From: Charina bottae
Taxonomy: Eukaryota; Chordata; Lepidosauria; Squamata; Charinaidae
NCBI GenBank assembly: GCA_023362775.1
Contig: JALMGJ010000003.1
Location: 51,996,416 to 52,060,415 of the forward strand
DNA length: 64,000 nt
Reading direction: 5' to 3'
Shown here: positions 46,240 through 58,321 of the stretch, one piece after another
How the letters are laid out: every line of letters begins with the position of its first letter
Numbering within the stretch: the stretch's first letter is position 1
The notes under the pieces: model-generated
Seen by the model: the letters and a program-made list of their open reading frames with translations, nothing else
Database searches by the model: none
Told to the model about the DNA's origin: nothing
Translations under genes and position numbers: made by a program

Positions 46240-46242
46240 CAT
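46158..46242. repeat. (ATATAC)n microsatellite
   Basis: About 14 units. The open frames across it on both strands are repeat artefacts. Confidence 0.96.
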
Positions 46243-46244
46243 AG

Positions 46245-48588
46245 GGGGAAGGATCCAGGAATAGTATTTCTAATTCTTTTCCTGTGTAGGGTAAATGAAG
46301 AACCTCCTGGGAGAACCTGGAGAGGAAAAGGAAAGGCAAAGTGAATAACAAACAAAAAGTTATTTTTAGTGGCCAGGGGAAAGGAGGTCCTTATAGGCTT
46401 TGATAAACAATACAAGGAAGCTGCTGAGGACAAGAGAGAACAGATATCCCTTGTTGCTGACACACCTATGTGTGAAATCGAAGGTGCTCTGATATTCCCA
46501 GACTCCTACTTGGAGCTGAAGAGAAATTCTGGGTATATGCATATGTGTGTGTTTCAGTTTGGGTGATATCACTCAAACTCAGGGATGTTTTGTATGATAT
46601 TTATGCAACTGGTGGCCACCGTGTTCTAGTACACTGAAAGTTGCTCCATAGGAAAGAAAGTAGCAGCCGGCGAATCCAGGGTTTCAGGTGCCACTTCCAA
46701 GCAGGGAATTATGCAACCAGGGGATTGAAAAAATATGCTTCTGCTTTAGTCAAATTGCTGCGGGGAAGGGATGCCTGTTTTTTATTTATTATCATGGCCA
46801 GATGTTAAAAAAATGTTACATAACTTGGACGGCTTTCTTTCTACAGAGGGGTTTGCAAATGGCTTTAGTTACTACACGTGGAGCTTTAAACTTGCCCAAG
46901 GCCTATGCCCCCAAACTTCAGAAATACTGTATCTGTTTTTCCTGTTGACTGTGGAAGATTCTGATATAGGCCAACCAGTAATACACTGCAGTGGACACAA
47001 ATCTTTGTGGCTACAAATTGGCCAAACATTTGAGAAGTCTCACATTTGAGCAGCTTTCCCCCAGCCTGGTGCCCTTCAGAGGTGTTCTATTCTGATTTCT
47101 CCAGCCAGAGTATCACATGTTAGTCATATCTGTAAATTCACGTGTGAAGTCTGGAAAGTTATGCATGATTGTGCAAGCTACAGCATTCTGTATGCAGATA
47201 TGGGTGGGAGTCCAAGAAAAAGATTCTTCAGGCTCAGGAAAAAAAATCACTGACATCATGATCTCTCGCAAGATCTCAGAAACTGCTAAACTCTCCTGTG
47301 AGTCCCCCTCAATCTCCCCCAAACAACATAAACCTTCACCAGAATTTTGTGCTTTTGCACAAAAGCTCATGAGATTTCAACATCCCATCTGAGATCTTTA
47401 AGAGTTTCAGAACATTTTATTTTCTTTGGTGGGCTCGGGACATCTCTCGGGAGTCTAGCTAGCAGCCCTTTGCTGATTAGTGAGCTAAGGAATAGGCAGT
47501 CCAATTGGGACCAGGAGAAAGACAACATACTGTATAACATGGCCTCCTGCAGTGGAAATAACCCTGGAGTGCTCCGACAGGATTCTACTCTAATGACTGA
47601 AAATATTTCATTCTTCCCTTTCCTTCTCCTTCCTCTCTTCATGCAGAGGGTCCTAATTTGCTTGCCAATCTCCTAGGTTGAGCCATAAAAGCATTCTTGA
47701 CTTAACTGACTTAGTAATGCCTCTTGCACGGCATGGCATGGATTGCTCGGCCTGTCCCTTGTTCTTGACTTTTGAACTTAACAGTCCTAGGGCCAAACCA
47801 GAAATGGAGTCAGCATGTATGTTTGTCATTATGTAAATAGCAAAGGAGCCTGAGGAATGGGACTGCAGAGGCTGGGCAGGAAGGTTTGAAAACCCTTCTC
47901 CCAAAGCTAGTGATTTGTATCGAGATGGAAAACATTCCCTCTGCACTAGGTTGTAAGGCACTAGGCTATTTGTTTATTAAAATAAGTACAGTCACTCTGC
48001 ACCTAACGAAGGTGTTAGTTCATGCTAACTAGGTTTACTTGGAAAGAAGCCCTATCCTCTGTTATGTTTCTAATAGGCTGACCTCCAGGTAGATATTTTT
48101 ATGGTTCTTCCTTGGTCATGTGAACTGGGTGCTTTACACATTGTCTGCACATTTTACATGCCAGTCTGCTATTGCCAGGCAGAAAAGGAGTCTGTGCTGT
48201 TTTGCTAAGTAATCATATGTGGATGTTTTAATTTCGTTCAGAAACAGTCTTGAATAAAATACCAATTTACAATCAACTTCCACATTATAATGGGTCAGGG
48301 AATGGTTCACAGAGCTACATGAAATAATTCAGCTGTTGAACCTGAGATCCAGTCTTCAGTAACGCCTGGATCGGAAAGGACCTAAAAATTATATGTCATA
48401 CTCAGGAAAGAGTGGCACATTGTAGTATAAACCTCAGCATATTTGCTTAAGAGCAAATCTCACTGAAGCCAATGGGATTCACATCTTAATAAGTATGCCT
48501 GGGATTGCAACCTTAATGTACACTGCAAAACTATTTTTCTCCCAATGTCTGATCATCCTGACAAAGAGATCTAATATTTATAACTTGA
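46245..48588. other. No recognised gene
   Basis: Unique-looking DNA. A partial MITE-like phrase (agctttcccccagcctggtg) lies at 47052-47071. Open frames up to about 114 codons show no domain. Confidence 0.4.
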
Positions 48589-48591
48589 TGC

Positions 48592-48719
48592 AACCCGACC
48601 TGGTGCCCAGTAGAATTACTGGGATTTTAACCTCCAGAATTCCATTGACCACACTGACTGGGAGTTGACCATTCTGGGAGATGTATTCTTAAAACGTCCA
48701 GAGGATGCCAGGTAGGGTT
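48592..48719. mobile_element. Decayed palindromic MITE
   Basis: Left aacccgacctggtgccc pairs with right ggatgccaggtagggtt, and the centre contains tgggagttgacc and attctgggaga, typical of the hAT-like palindromic family. No duplication was seen. Confidence 0.5.
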
Positions 48720-48879
48720 TAAAAACTACCTTAAGGTTTCAATTGGGGGAAGGATGCATTCTTCTCAATATATTTGTAGAGAAACTACTCAGGATTTGCC
48801 TACACAAAGCCATGCCTGTCTTGGGCTGCAGACTTTGAGGCTTCCTCAGAGCCATAGAGGAACTGTCACTTGGAAGGGT

Positions 48880-49060
48880 GGATGTACTCCAAGACAAGGT
48901 GACCAGAAGAGATAAAAGTTTTTTTTTCAGTAGGTGCTCCTCTTGCTTTGGAACACACTTCCTCTAAAAGCCTCAGAAATATCCTTAACACCTGGGTGTC
49001 TTAATACAACCATATCTAAAGCATCCCTGGTTTTCCCCTCCAGTGTCTACAGTATTAGCC
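48880..49060 (+). pseudogene. L2-type LINE C-terminal fragment
   Basis: The phrase cagtaggtgctcctcttgct followed by ttggaacacacttcctct and, further on, aacacctgggtgtct resembles the C-terminal coding end (FSxxAPxLWNxLP...) of the L2-type family in decayed form. No frame is open across it. Confidence 0.5.
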
Positions 49061-50580
49061 TTTAAGCACCCAGTGGGGTCTGTTAATAATTCTCCAGCTT
49101 GTTGATCTGGTGCCATTATTTCTGAACAACATTCAGTTTTAAGGTATGGTTCTATATTTAGGGCAGGATGTGTCCAACCTAGATTTATAGCTGCCTTATT
49201 TGAACATGATCCTTTTACCTTCCGAGTTTACATTGGCAACCCCATGAATCAACAAGGAGGTAAAAATAAGCAAGTGTTGATTATTTATATTCCCTTCTAT
49301 CAACACACATGTGTAATCTCTTCCTACAGTTACGGAAGATGGAAGCTCCCATCAGAAGAGCGAACGGGACACTCCTGCTGGCACAGAACCTGGGAAAAGC
49401 CTTGAAAACATCTGTGCAAGCCTGGGAAAAAAACACATTGCTGTTTTAATGATTTGTTGAGAGGTGTTTCTGTTGGACTCCTCCCATTATGGAGTATCTC
49501 TTTTGAAGGATTTGCACAGCTGTAAGGTATAGGCATTTGGAACAAGAGTTATATCAAGGGCATCCCTAGGGAGGTAAAAAAAAGTAAAGATGGGGGCTGC
49601 AGCTGTGTGATCAAAGCCCTGCCCCTTTTTTAGGTACATTGCAGGGGCTTTGATCACATGGCCAAGGCCACCACCTTGACATTTTTGATCCCCTGTGAAC
49701 ACCCCTGGATAGTATTATACTCCATTTAATCCCTATTTGAATTGGCATCACCATCTTTATCTTCAATTTTCCATCCCAAATAGTCTATGCGTTATTGGAA
49801 GGTGGCTTCCAAGACTAACATTTTCTACGATTATTTGTCTTAAAGTTCATATAAGGAAAGTGGGTTTTGCTGTTTTTGTAGGGCTTTTAATTAAAAACAA
49901 ATAGGTAGAATCCATGCTTCCCACACAGACATAAGAAAAAAGAGAGAGGTTGTCATATGAGGGAAATTGATATTGTATTGCATCCATCTTTTTCTTGTAT
50001 GCTGTAATTTAAAAAACAGAAAATATTTCATATAAATGAGGCAAATATAAATTTATTTTTGTCAATGCTTATTTGCTTACCCAAAATGTCTTTTACCTCC
50101 AAAAAATGTAAAGATGAGGTGGTAAATCAGTAATCAAATGTCTTTTAGGATCTCTAGTGTGGAGTTTTATCTGAACAATTATTTTAGAGTGTGCTTCTTC
50201 CACCACATTTTAACTTTTGAGAGCCAGTTCAGTAACAGTATGTAGGGATTAAAACTGACTATCCCAAATCTGAGGAATTTCACTTTGGCTTTATTTTTGG
50301 CAGCAGGTTTGGTTTAAATGACTGTCTTCTACCTGATGTCCTCCAGATATGTTGTGATATGTTCTCAGAACGGCCAGCTATTTTTCTATGCTTTAATCAA
50401 GTCTGAGGGATGGAGGTTGGGGTGGAGGGGAAATAATATTGGATAGTAATAAGACCCCTTGGATTATAATTCATTTGTTCATGCACTTATATCCCACCTT
50501 TCCTCTAGGAACTCAAGGAAATTGAGTAGTTCCCTACTCCAATTTTATGCTCACAAATTTGTGAGGTGTAATAGGCCAAG
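49061..50580. other. Possible MITE at 49553-49712, rest unrecognised
   Basis: Within this stretch, gtgtgatcaaagccctgccc near 49596 and its inverted partner gcaggggctttgatcac near 49642 form a roughly 17-bp palindromic pair, and the outer phrases caagggcatccct and gaacacccctgg may be eroded ends. The remaining DNA is AT-rich and unassigned. Confidence 0.35.
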
Positions 50581-50582
50581 AG

Positions 50583-50730
50583 TGAACCATGGAGTCCTTG
50601 GTGCTCTCTGAGCCTTGTTGTTTTCTTGCAGACGTTTCATTGCCAAGCTAGGCAATACCTTCAGTGCGAAAAGGGAGTGGGACTTGCCCTCTGTTTATAT
50701 ACCCTGGCTTGTCCTGCCTGTGTTAAAGTG
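50583..50730 (-). pseudogene. Penelope-like 3' end fragment, third family
   Basis: The minus strand reads tttatataaacagaggg (about 50700), then CACTGAAGG, tattgcctagcttggcaat, GAAACGTC, then tgcaagaaaacaac and a ctcagagagcaccaagg end. This layout parallels the 3' ends at 20180 and 7853 but the sequences differ, indicating a third related family. No coding part is present. Confidence 0.55.
50629..50665 (-). ncRNA. Hammerhead-like module with perfect stem II
   Basis: CTGAAGG (core CUGANGA with the last A changed to G), one spare T, stem II attgcc/ggcaat with a tagctt loop, then GAAACGTC. The stem is a perfect 6 bp. The A-to-G change in the core probably abolishes activity. Confidence 0.45.
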
Positions 50731-51168
50731 AACCAGTTAATTTTATAGCTTAAGGGGAGGTTGAGCCTGGATCTCTCAGGGCTAGTCCAACTCTATAACA
50801 CTAGGACAATCTGGTTCATTTGCTTGCTTCTTTGTATGTCAAATCTGGCTATGTACAGTAAGTTTCACCACTGCATCTGCCTGCAACAACAGAACGGTTA
50901 CATATTTCACCATTCATCCATATATGTATGAGCTGTCGGGCAAGCTTCACTGTTTGTTTTTCTGATTTGGAAACCCACTTCTATATTCAAAACTATGAAT
51001 GCTTAGAAAGGAGACTTAACATATTGTTTCAGGGCTTCATTAAAAACATATCTTGCTGCTGAAAATTTCTGAATTTCTGCAACATGATCCTGGAAGGAGG
51101 CAGAAGACACAAAAAAGGGGCTTGGAGAGGTGGATGGGGAGTTGTCTAAGACTATCAGGTCAGAAATG
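50731..51168. other. No recognised feature
   Basis: AT-rich, nothing recognised. Confidence 0.4.
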
Positions 51169-51176
51169 TCATATGT

Positions 51177-51460
51177 CAGAGCTTTCCAAACTTTTCATGT
51201 TGGTGACACACTTTTTAGACATGCATCATTTCGCGACACACTCTTACAGCAGGACATCATTTCGCGACACACTCTTACAGCAGGGCACAAGGCAGGCACT
51301 AGGACCTGCATGGAATCACAGCAGGTTTGGAGGCAGCAAGGCACAAGGCACGCACTGGGACCTGCACGGAATCCTGGCAGGGCCAGTTTGGAGGCAGCAG
51401 CATCTGTGACACAGCCAGACACTGCAGCCGACGTCCCGACACACAGTTTGGAAAGCTCTG
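51177..51460. mobile_element. hAT-type MITE with perfect 8-bp TSD
   Basis: It begins CAGAGCTTTCCAAACTTTTC and ends cagtttggaaagctctg, with an exact tcatatgt duplication at 51169-51176 and 51461-51468. The TIR is shared with 9528-9878. The interior has two tandem duplications: a unit containing catcatttcgcgacacact (from about 51224, twice) and a larger unit starting ggcacaaggca (from about 51284, twice). Confidence 0.93.
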
Positions 51461-51468
51461 TCATATGT

Positions 51469-52715
51469 TATTGAAAAGGAGAATGGCTTACATTGTAGTA
51501 CATTCAGTTCATTCATTCAGATCATTCTTAGATCTGGAAGATTTAAAGCATCTAGTAACCCATTCGTCTACTCTGTCTCTAATTCTAGCAGTACTTGCCT
51601 GTAAATAACAATTTGTTATATTTTTAAGTGCCTTTCTATTAAGAGAATATCCATCAATAACCTCAGACATCTATAAACAATGTGACAAAATGGTAATAAA
51701 CAATTGAAATATCTGGATAGTCTATTGTGAGGATACAAGTCGCCATGCATTCCTCTACCTCTTGCTGGTTTCATGTGCAGAACTCACATCAGAAGCTTTT
51801 TAACCCTTCCAGACTTGAGGCTTTCTGGCGTCTGGTCTGAATTTCATGGTACTCTTATTGCCATAAGAATGATGCCCCTGAGAGCTGACGTTTAGTTTTT
51901 CACTCATATTTCACAGAGTGATTGCAGTTGGATATGTTTTCAAAGCTTGAGCCCCCTTGTACAGTTTTACTGCAAAAGTATATGCATATAAAGCAACATT
52001 CCTAAGACAATGGACTGGTAATACCTGAAATGCTTCACAATACCTGTAATGCTTGATACCTGGGAATCAAATGTTCTTTATGCAAATGTTTTTAACTATG
52101 TAATGTGTTACATAAATTCCAGGCATAAGGGATGTTTTATATTTGTTTGGGTTTTTTTTAAATTGCAGCTAATAATGCTGGCTTTTTCACCATCTGAGAG
52201 TTGCTATCAACAAATTGGGGGGGGGGCAGCAATCAAAACTGATATTACAGTATATATACTCAGTGGATTTATGGAGAAAGCATAGGAGTGTGCATGTGTG
52301 ATAGTTTACCAGGCTGCTTAATGTTCAGTCCTTGTTCATAAGTGCTTAACCCAGATTTATCCAGCTGGCAAAGTGATTAAGAGGTACTCAAATGTCTTAG
52401 TATTACAGTCGGAATAATACCATTGCCATTGTCGTTAAGTATTGTGGTGGACAAAGTATATTTTGAGGATTTCATGTTGAATCAAAATGTTCTCTCATCA
52501 CCTTAGTTTGCCTATATTAACTAGCAGGTTCCCCAGCATATCCATAAGAGAAGATAAGTAGCGAAGGTTTTGTCCATTTTACACACTGTATTTTCTCTTT
52601 CTTTAACTCAGATTCTCTTCTGAAAGGGAAAGCACAAATGTCCACTAAGGTTTTCAGCCCTGGGAAAGTAGGTAATCTCTCTACTGAAAATAAGTACAAT
52701 TCATACTTTCAACTG
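51469..52715. other. No recognised feature
   Basis: AT-rich DNA with a short poly-G run near 52215-52225. No gene identified. Confidence 0.4.
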
Positions 52716-52719
52716 GATT

Positions 52720-53779
52720 AAATCTCCAGAACCGCATCTTAGGGTAAAGAAGGACCAAGTGATAGTTTGGTTGAATCTTTATATTTCATTTGTAAGAAAT
52801 CTTGGAAAACTGGTGAAGTGCCAGGAGGAAAGTGAACACCCCAGTCTTCAAAAAGATGAAATAGGAGGGGAGCCTCTTGAGCAGATCATATTGATCTACT
52901 AGCACCTTGAAAGTAATGCAATAATTACCAAAATCAGGATGGATTTGTTTGTTAAGAACAAGCCTTATCTCACCAACCTATCTTGTATTTTGATCAACTA
53001 GCTTCCCTAATAGATTGTAGGATTCCATAGATTTAATACATCTTGATTTCAGCAAGGCATTTGACAAAGTACCTGTGACATACTGATCAACAATCTAGTA
53101 AGATGGCATGACATCTAAGTGGTGACATACCTGGCTCAAAAATCATATACAACAATGCTCATCAATGGTTCCTCATCCCATTTGACAGAGGTATTGAACA
53201 AAATGCCACGAGGATCAGTCTTGGATCCTCTACTCATTTATGTTTTTATTCATGACTTGAATGCATATCAAACTGCAGATCACAGAATTAATCTTATACC
53301 AGAGAGTTTATATCCTAGAAAAAGAAATAACATTAATCTTGATAGTTAGAGAAATATACTGAAAATAGTAAAATGAATTTTATGCAAGTGCAGAGTACTT
53401 CAATTAGAAAACAAAAAATAATAGCATTTGTGCAAAAGATCTTGGAAGCTTCCATCAATAGAAATATAATTTCCAAATCATGGAAACTAATACTTCCTCT
53501 TTATTCTACTTCAGTCAGATTTAAACTTGGATGCTGTGTCCAGTTCTGGGCACCAGACTCTAAGAAGGATTCAGGTTCATAGAAAGGCAAGGATGATCAG
53601 AAAAGTAGAAACTAAGTTCTAAGAAGAGAGATTGGAGGAGCTGGATATCTTCAGTCTTGAAAGACAGAAGGAGGATGTGACAGAAATATTTAAATAAGAG
53701 GAAAGGAGGTCACATAGAAGAAGCAGCTCCAGAGGCTGGACACAGAATAATGGATTTAAATTACAGGGAGGTAGATTCC
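52720..53779 (+). pseudogene. Chicken-type CR1 LINE, RT region, left of Gypsy
   Basis: The plus strand contains, with frame changes, LDFSKAFDKVP near 53047, a decayed GSVLDPLLIYVFIHDLN block near 53215, GCCVQFWAPDSKKDSG near 53532 and a LEELDIFSLERQKED-like block near 53635. These are hallmarks of the CR1 clade, and a different family from the L2-type copies elsewhere. Numerous stops show it is old. It is interrupted at 53780 by a Gypsy element and resumes at 58685. Confidence 0.88.
53775..53779. repeat. Target duplication ATTCC of the Gypsy element (left)
   Basis: The partner is at 58680-58684. Removing 53780-58684 restores a continuous CR1 segment across gtagattcccattg. Confidence 0.95.
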
Positions 53780-54111
53780 TGTCAGAACCCTGGCATGCCC
53801 TAGGGTCCTGCCATTCCCCAAACACAGCAAGCATCAGAAAGGACAGAAACTATCAACTACGCCTCTTGGATAACTTTCGAACTTGACACCAAGCGAACCA
53901 GAGGGAAGCCTGAAGCGGACCAAAGGGAAGCCCACAGCAGGGAGGGGCCGATGCTCCGGCGGGAGAGTATAAAAACCCAAACCGGGACCCAGGGAACCAT
54001 TCGTACCTTTGCGGTGCTTACTCATGTTAATCAATAAATCATTTACTCACCAAATATCTGAGCTGAAGTCATTTCTTGGGAGAAACGTCTGTGACTGAGA
54101 AGCAGCTTACA
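53780..54111 (+). repeat. Gypsy 5' LTR
   Basis: 332 bp. It starts TGTCAGAACCCTGG and ends cagcttaca. TATAAAA at 53968-53974 is followed about 31 nt later by attcgtaccttt (53999-54010), the likely transcript start. AATAAAT near 54035 is a polyadenylation signal. It lacks one 22-bp agggaagcctgaagcgga-type unit and 4 bp present in the 3' LTR. Confidence 0.96.
53968..54010 (+). promoter_or_regulatory. LTR TATA box and predicted transcript start
   Basis: TATAAAA at 53968-53974. About 31 nt downstream is ATTCGTACCTTT, the predicted first 12 nt of the RNA. The position is inferred from spacing only. Confidence 0.7.
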
Positions 54112-54112
54112 T

Positions 54113-54124
54113 AAAGGTACGAAT
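54113..54124 (+). promoter_or_regulatory. Self-complementary primer-binding site
   Basis: AAAGGTACGAAT, one nucleotide after the 5' LTR, is the exact reverse complement of 53999-54010, the predicted RNA 5' end. No canonical TGG-initial tRNA primer site is present here. Confidence 0.75.
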
Positions 54125-54183
54125 CCCATTCCAGCCGATTTTCCCGGGAGCGAACCCGAAAGTCGTACACTGAACACCGTACA

Positions 54184-54711
54184 ATGGCGGAATACGCCCT
54201 AGAATTCAAAAAGTTGGTCAGCCGCCTCCCGACTTGGCCTGAATCGTTCAAGGTCGAGTATTTCCAAATGGGACTAAGACCTGAAATACTAGACATGGCG
54301 GCAGGGAGAGGGGACCCAGAGACACTTGATGTCCAATTAGCAGGCAAAGTAGAGAGCACAAAAATGCGCATATGCTCCTACTGACAACTCCAATACCCAG
54401 GATGACCAACGCAAACCAACCAATACTATCGTAGAAGAGAATATGACAGGAAACCATGGGCGGACGAAAAAGAACGGCGGGCCAGGAACAACTTATGTTT
54501 TAAGTGCGGGAGAGAGGGTCATAGAATCAACGAATGCACCCAACCACTGGAAAAGACCAGACTCGGAGAGAAGTCACGCAACCCCCCCTCCAAACAATCA
54601 ACAGCCAAGGCAGTAACGGAGCGGCGTAAGTACACGGAACCAGTGTCATCATCAGACGACTCCACGGACGAGGAGTTCTTGCCGGCGGGAAATGACAACA
54701 GCCTGCCCTAA
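54184..54711 (+). pseudogene. gag: Gypsy gag, truncated, with CCHC knuckle
   Basis: A single frame with about 175 codons, starting at the ATG at 54184 and ending TAA at 54709-54711, with two premature TGAs at 54382-54384 and 54403-54405. It retains a capsid-end block (EYALEFKKLVSRLP, FQMGLRPEI) and one zinc knuckle, CFKCGREGHRINEC, encoded at 54496-54537. Gag of this type is normally several hundred residues. The leader is only about 70 bp and the N-terminal half is missing, indicating a deletion. Gag would form the particle that packages the RNA. This version could not. Confidence 0.88.
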
Positions 54712-54779
54712 AGTGCGCCGTGGGACAGGCCTGCAGTAAAGGGCGCAGCGACACATTGACATCCGAAGACTGCCCCACA

Positions 54780-57700
54780 ATGCAAATCAAGGTAAAGTTG
54801 GAAACCTTGGACAGGGGGAGCAGGTTGTTGGGGTAGCAATGCTGGACTCAGGGTGCACTAGGTGCTTAATGCACCCATCAATAGCTAGGGACATGGGACT
54901 AAAACTTTTCAAATTAAAATCGCCCATTACATTCTGCCAATTGGACGGGACAGGAATGAAAGGGGGGGCAGTAAGGCACTTCACGGAGGCAGTGAAGATG
55001 TCAATTGGCACACATATGGAAACACTGCGGTTCATTTTGGCACCCATCTCCACGCAACCCATCATCCTAGGTCTCAAGTGGCTGAGAGAAAGGAACCCCC
55101 AAATCGATTGGGTATCTGGGGAGATAGAGTTTATAGATGGGAAATACGGCAATGACACTATGGACACTGAAGAGAACGGGATGGAATCAGGGGCTGCAGG
55201 AACTGTGAGGGGGGACGAATCACAGAAAGAGGCAAAGACAACATTCCCACGAACTTACGTGCCTGTCAGAGAAGTCTTCAGTAAGCACGAGTGTGACCAA
55301 CTACCGCCCCACAGGAAAACGGACTGTGCCATCGAGCTGATCCCTGGGGCCACATTTCCCAAGCCGAAGATGTACGCCATGACCCAACGGGAACTCCAAG
55401 AGCTGCGCAAATTTGTGGATAAAAACTTGGCAAGGGGCTTTATCGAACCAGCAAACTCCCCCCTGGCAGCCCCCGTACTGTTCCGCAAGAAAAAGGATGG
55501 CTCGCTTCGGCTATGCACTGATTACAGAGGGCTGAACGCCATCTCAGTCACAAATCAATACCCCCTCCCACTTCTGAAGGACATGCTAGCACAGCTAGCT
55601 AAGGGAAAAATTTTCACTAAATTGGACTTAAGGGAAGCTTATTACAGAGTCCGGATACGGGAAGGGGATGAATGGAAGACTGCATTCAACTGCCCGCTCG
55701 GCTCGTTTCAATACAGGGTCCTCCCATTTGGGATTGCGGGGGGACCAGGAATTTTTATGAAATTGATAAACGAAGTCTTGTACGAGTTCCTGTACCAGGG
55801 AGTCATCATTTATTTAGACGACATACTGATCTTCTCCGAGAACATAGCGGAACACACGCAGCTAGTAAAAGCGGTCCTCGAAAAACTACTGGAAGCAAAA
55901 CTCTTTGTCAAACTAGACAAATGCGAATTCCATCAAGAAAGACTGGACTTCCTAGAGTTCAGAATCTCAAGCAAAGGCATCGAAATGGACCCTGCCAAAG
56001 TGAAAGTGGTAGTAGGGTGGGAACCTCTGCGGACCAGGCGCCAACTACAAGTGTTCATCGGCTTCACCAACTTTTATAGAGGCTTTATCAGGAATTTTAC
56101 GCAAATAGCACTACCACTAACGGACTTGTTAAAAACAAAAAACGGCAGTGGAAAACAGACAAAACGGCCATGCACCAAAATTAAGTGGACCCCAGAATGC
56201 CAGAAAGCCTTTGAGGAACTCAAAGCACTATTCACAGCTGAGCCTATCTTGAAGCACCCAGAAATAAACAAACCATTTATCATCCACACAGACGCATCAA
56301 ATAACGCAGTGGGATCAATACTGTTGCAGGCGGACGAGAACGACAAACTATGACCATGTGCGTACATATTGAAGAAATTCACAAACACAGAAAAACGCTG
56401 GCATATATGGGAGAAAGAAGCATTCGCAGTCTGACACGCACTAGCTACATGGCGACACCTGCTAGAAGGGGCTTCAGTACCGTTTGAAGTATGGACAGAC
56501 CATAAGAACCTGGAAGCGCTAAAATCGCCCAGGAAATTGAACCCAAAACAACTTCGATGGGCCGAATTCTTTAGCCGCTTCAACTTCACCCTGAGGTACT
56601 TCCCGGGGGGAAGAACTACCTGGCAGATGCCCTATCACGACTGCCACAACATGATGGAAAATCAGAGAACAGAAACCCTATTCCCACACAGAAACACAGA
56701 CACACCTGACAACCAGACATCACGTAACAGACAGATAGGACACATGGCAGTGGCACGGGAGAAAGAAACGGAGACCACGGTGCGAAATCCATTGGAAGCA
56801 GAGATACAAGCAGCAACAACGCACGACACATGGTGGGGAGAAAACAAACACCTTCTACAAGAGCACAATGGGAGATGGTGGAACAACGACAAATTGTACG
56901 TGCCTGCCAGCATGAGGAAACACGTATTTGAAATCAATCACGACCACAAAGCAGCGGGACACTTTGGGTTCATGAAAACCATGCACCTCATCAGGCGCAA
57001 GTTCTGGTGGCCCATGCTGTGCAGGGACGTGAAGGACTATGTAAGTACCTGCCCAGTGTGCGCTACGGCGAAAAGGGCCACAGGAAAGCCTAAAGGACTT
57101 CTACAACCCGTGGCTAACCCATCACAACCATGGCGACAGATAGCCATGGACTTCATAGTCGACCTACCCGAGAGCAAATAGAAAACGGCAGTATGGGTGA
57201 TCACAGACCTGTTCTCCAAACAAGCTCATTTCATCGCCTGCAAAGGGATACTGACAGCACCCAAACTACCCAGGCTTTTCACGCAACACGTGTACCGCTT
57301 ACATGGGGCACCCGAAAGAATCATTAGCGATCGAGGGAGCACGTTTACATCTAAATTCTGGAGAGCATTCCTAAAGCTGATTGGATCCGAACAAGGATTG
57401 AGCAGCGCATTTCACCCGTGCACAGACGGAGCGTCAGAACGACTGGTATCCATATTAGAACAATACTTAAGATGTTACATAAGCTACCAGCAAAATGACT
57501 GGGTTGAACTACTACCTTTTGCAGAAGTAGCGTACAACAACTCAGTACACCACAGCACGGGGTTCACACTATTTAAAATAGCCACAGGGCAGGAATTTTC
57601 AGCTATCCCAGAAGTAGGCATGATCCAAAGGAAGGACGCATATGCACCATTACAGGCTGATGAGTGGGTGAACAAAATAACTAGCAATTGGCCTGTCATG

Positions 57701-58207
57701 CTTCAAACACTTCGAGAAGCAAAGGGCACCTACAAAAAATATGCGGACAAGAAACATGCAGCAGAATGGGAATTAAAAGAAGGGGACCAAGTATACTTAT
57801 CCACCAAGAACTTACGATCTGCACAGCCGTCTCGCAAACTGGCCCCAAAGTTCATCGGGCCATTTCCAATAGAAAAAGTCATCAACCCAGTAACTGCACG
57901 ACTGCAACTGCCCAAGACATTGAAGAAAGTCCACCCAGTGTTTCATATAAGCCTCCTGAAACAATACCTCCCATCGAAACAATGGCACCCTGCGACAAGG
58001 GACCCAGCACCAACAATAGTGAACGGGGAGCCACACTTCAAGATTGAAGAAATTTGCGATTCACGTAAACACAGGGGAAAGTTGCAATACCTGGTCAAGT
58101 GGCAGCACTTACCAGTAGGCCTCAGGGAATGGGTAGCAGTCGAACACATGCAAGCCCCGGACTTGATTAGAAAATTCCACCGAAAATTCCCCGAAAAACC
58201 CCGGTGA
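54780..58207 (+). pseudogene. pol: Gypsy pol: protease-RT-RNase H-integrase-chromodomain
   Basis: The main frame is open from the ATG at 54839 and continues to TGA at 58205-58207, with in-frame stops at 56351, 56432 and 57179. Upstream coding-like sequence (MQIKVK at 54780) is in another frame, so a small frameshift lies before the protease. Numbered from 54839: protease MLDSGCT at 1-7; RT with LDLREAYYRV near 263 and YLDDIL at 325-330; RNase H with HTDASNNAVG near 480. After the stops comes the integrase: HHCC zinc region near 56938-57070, MDFIVDLP near 57147, ISDRGS near 57323 and SERLVSILEQ near 57437. A chromodomain with LQYLVKWQ and LREWVAVE lies at about 58080-58150. Chromodomains are thought to steer insertion to marked chromatin. 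Confidence 0.94.
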
Positions 58208-58285
58208 ATCCCTAACTAACAATATGTTATTCTGTTACAGATATCACGAGCACCGACTAACTGAAACTCAAAGGGATGGGACGAA

Positions 58286-58321
58286 GAATAAGGGAGGGGG
58301 GAAGGTCTTGGGGGGGCGGCA
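58286..58321 (+). promoter_or_regulatory. Polypurine tract before the 3' LTR
   Basis: A purine-rich stretch with agggaggggggaagg at 58291-58305 and gggggggcgg just before the LTR. Such tracts prime plus-strand DNA synthesis. The exact primer end is not certain. Confidence 0.7.

Noticed and set aside
51222..51420. CRISPR-like direct repeats
   Set aside because: Only two copies per unit, no spacers, and they lie inside a MITE in a vertebrate genome.
54101..54140. tRNA-primed Gypsy primer site
   Set aside because: No TGG start and no convincing tRNA 3'-end complement. The self-complementary 12-mer explains the position better.
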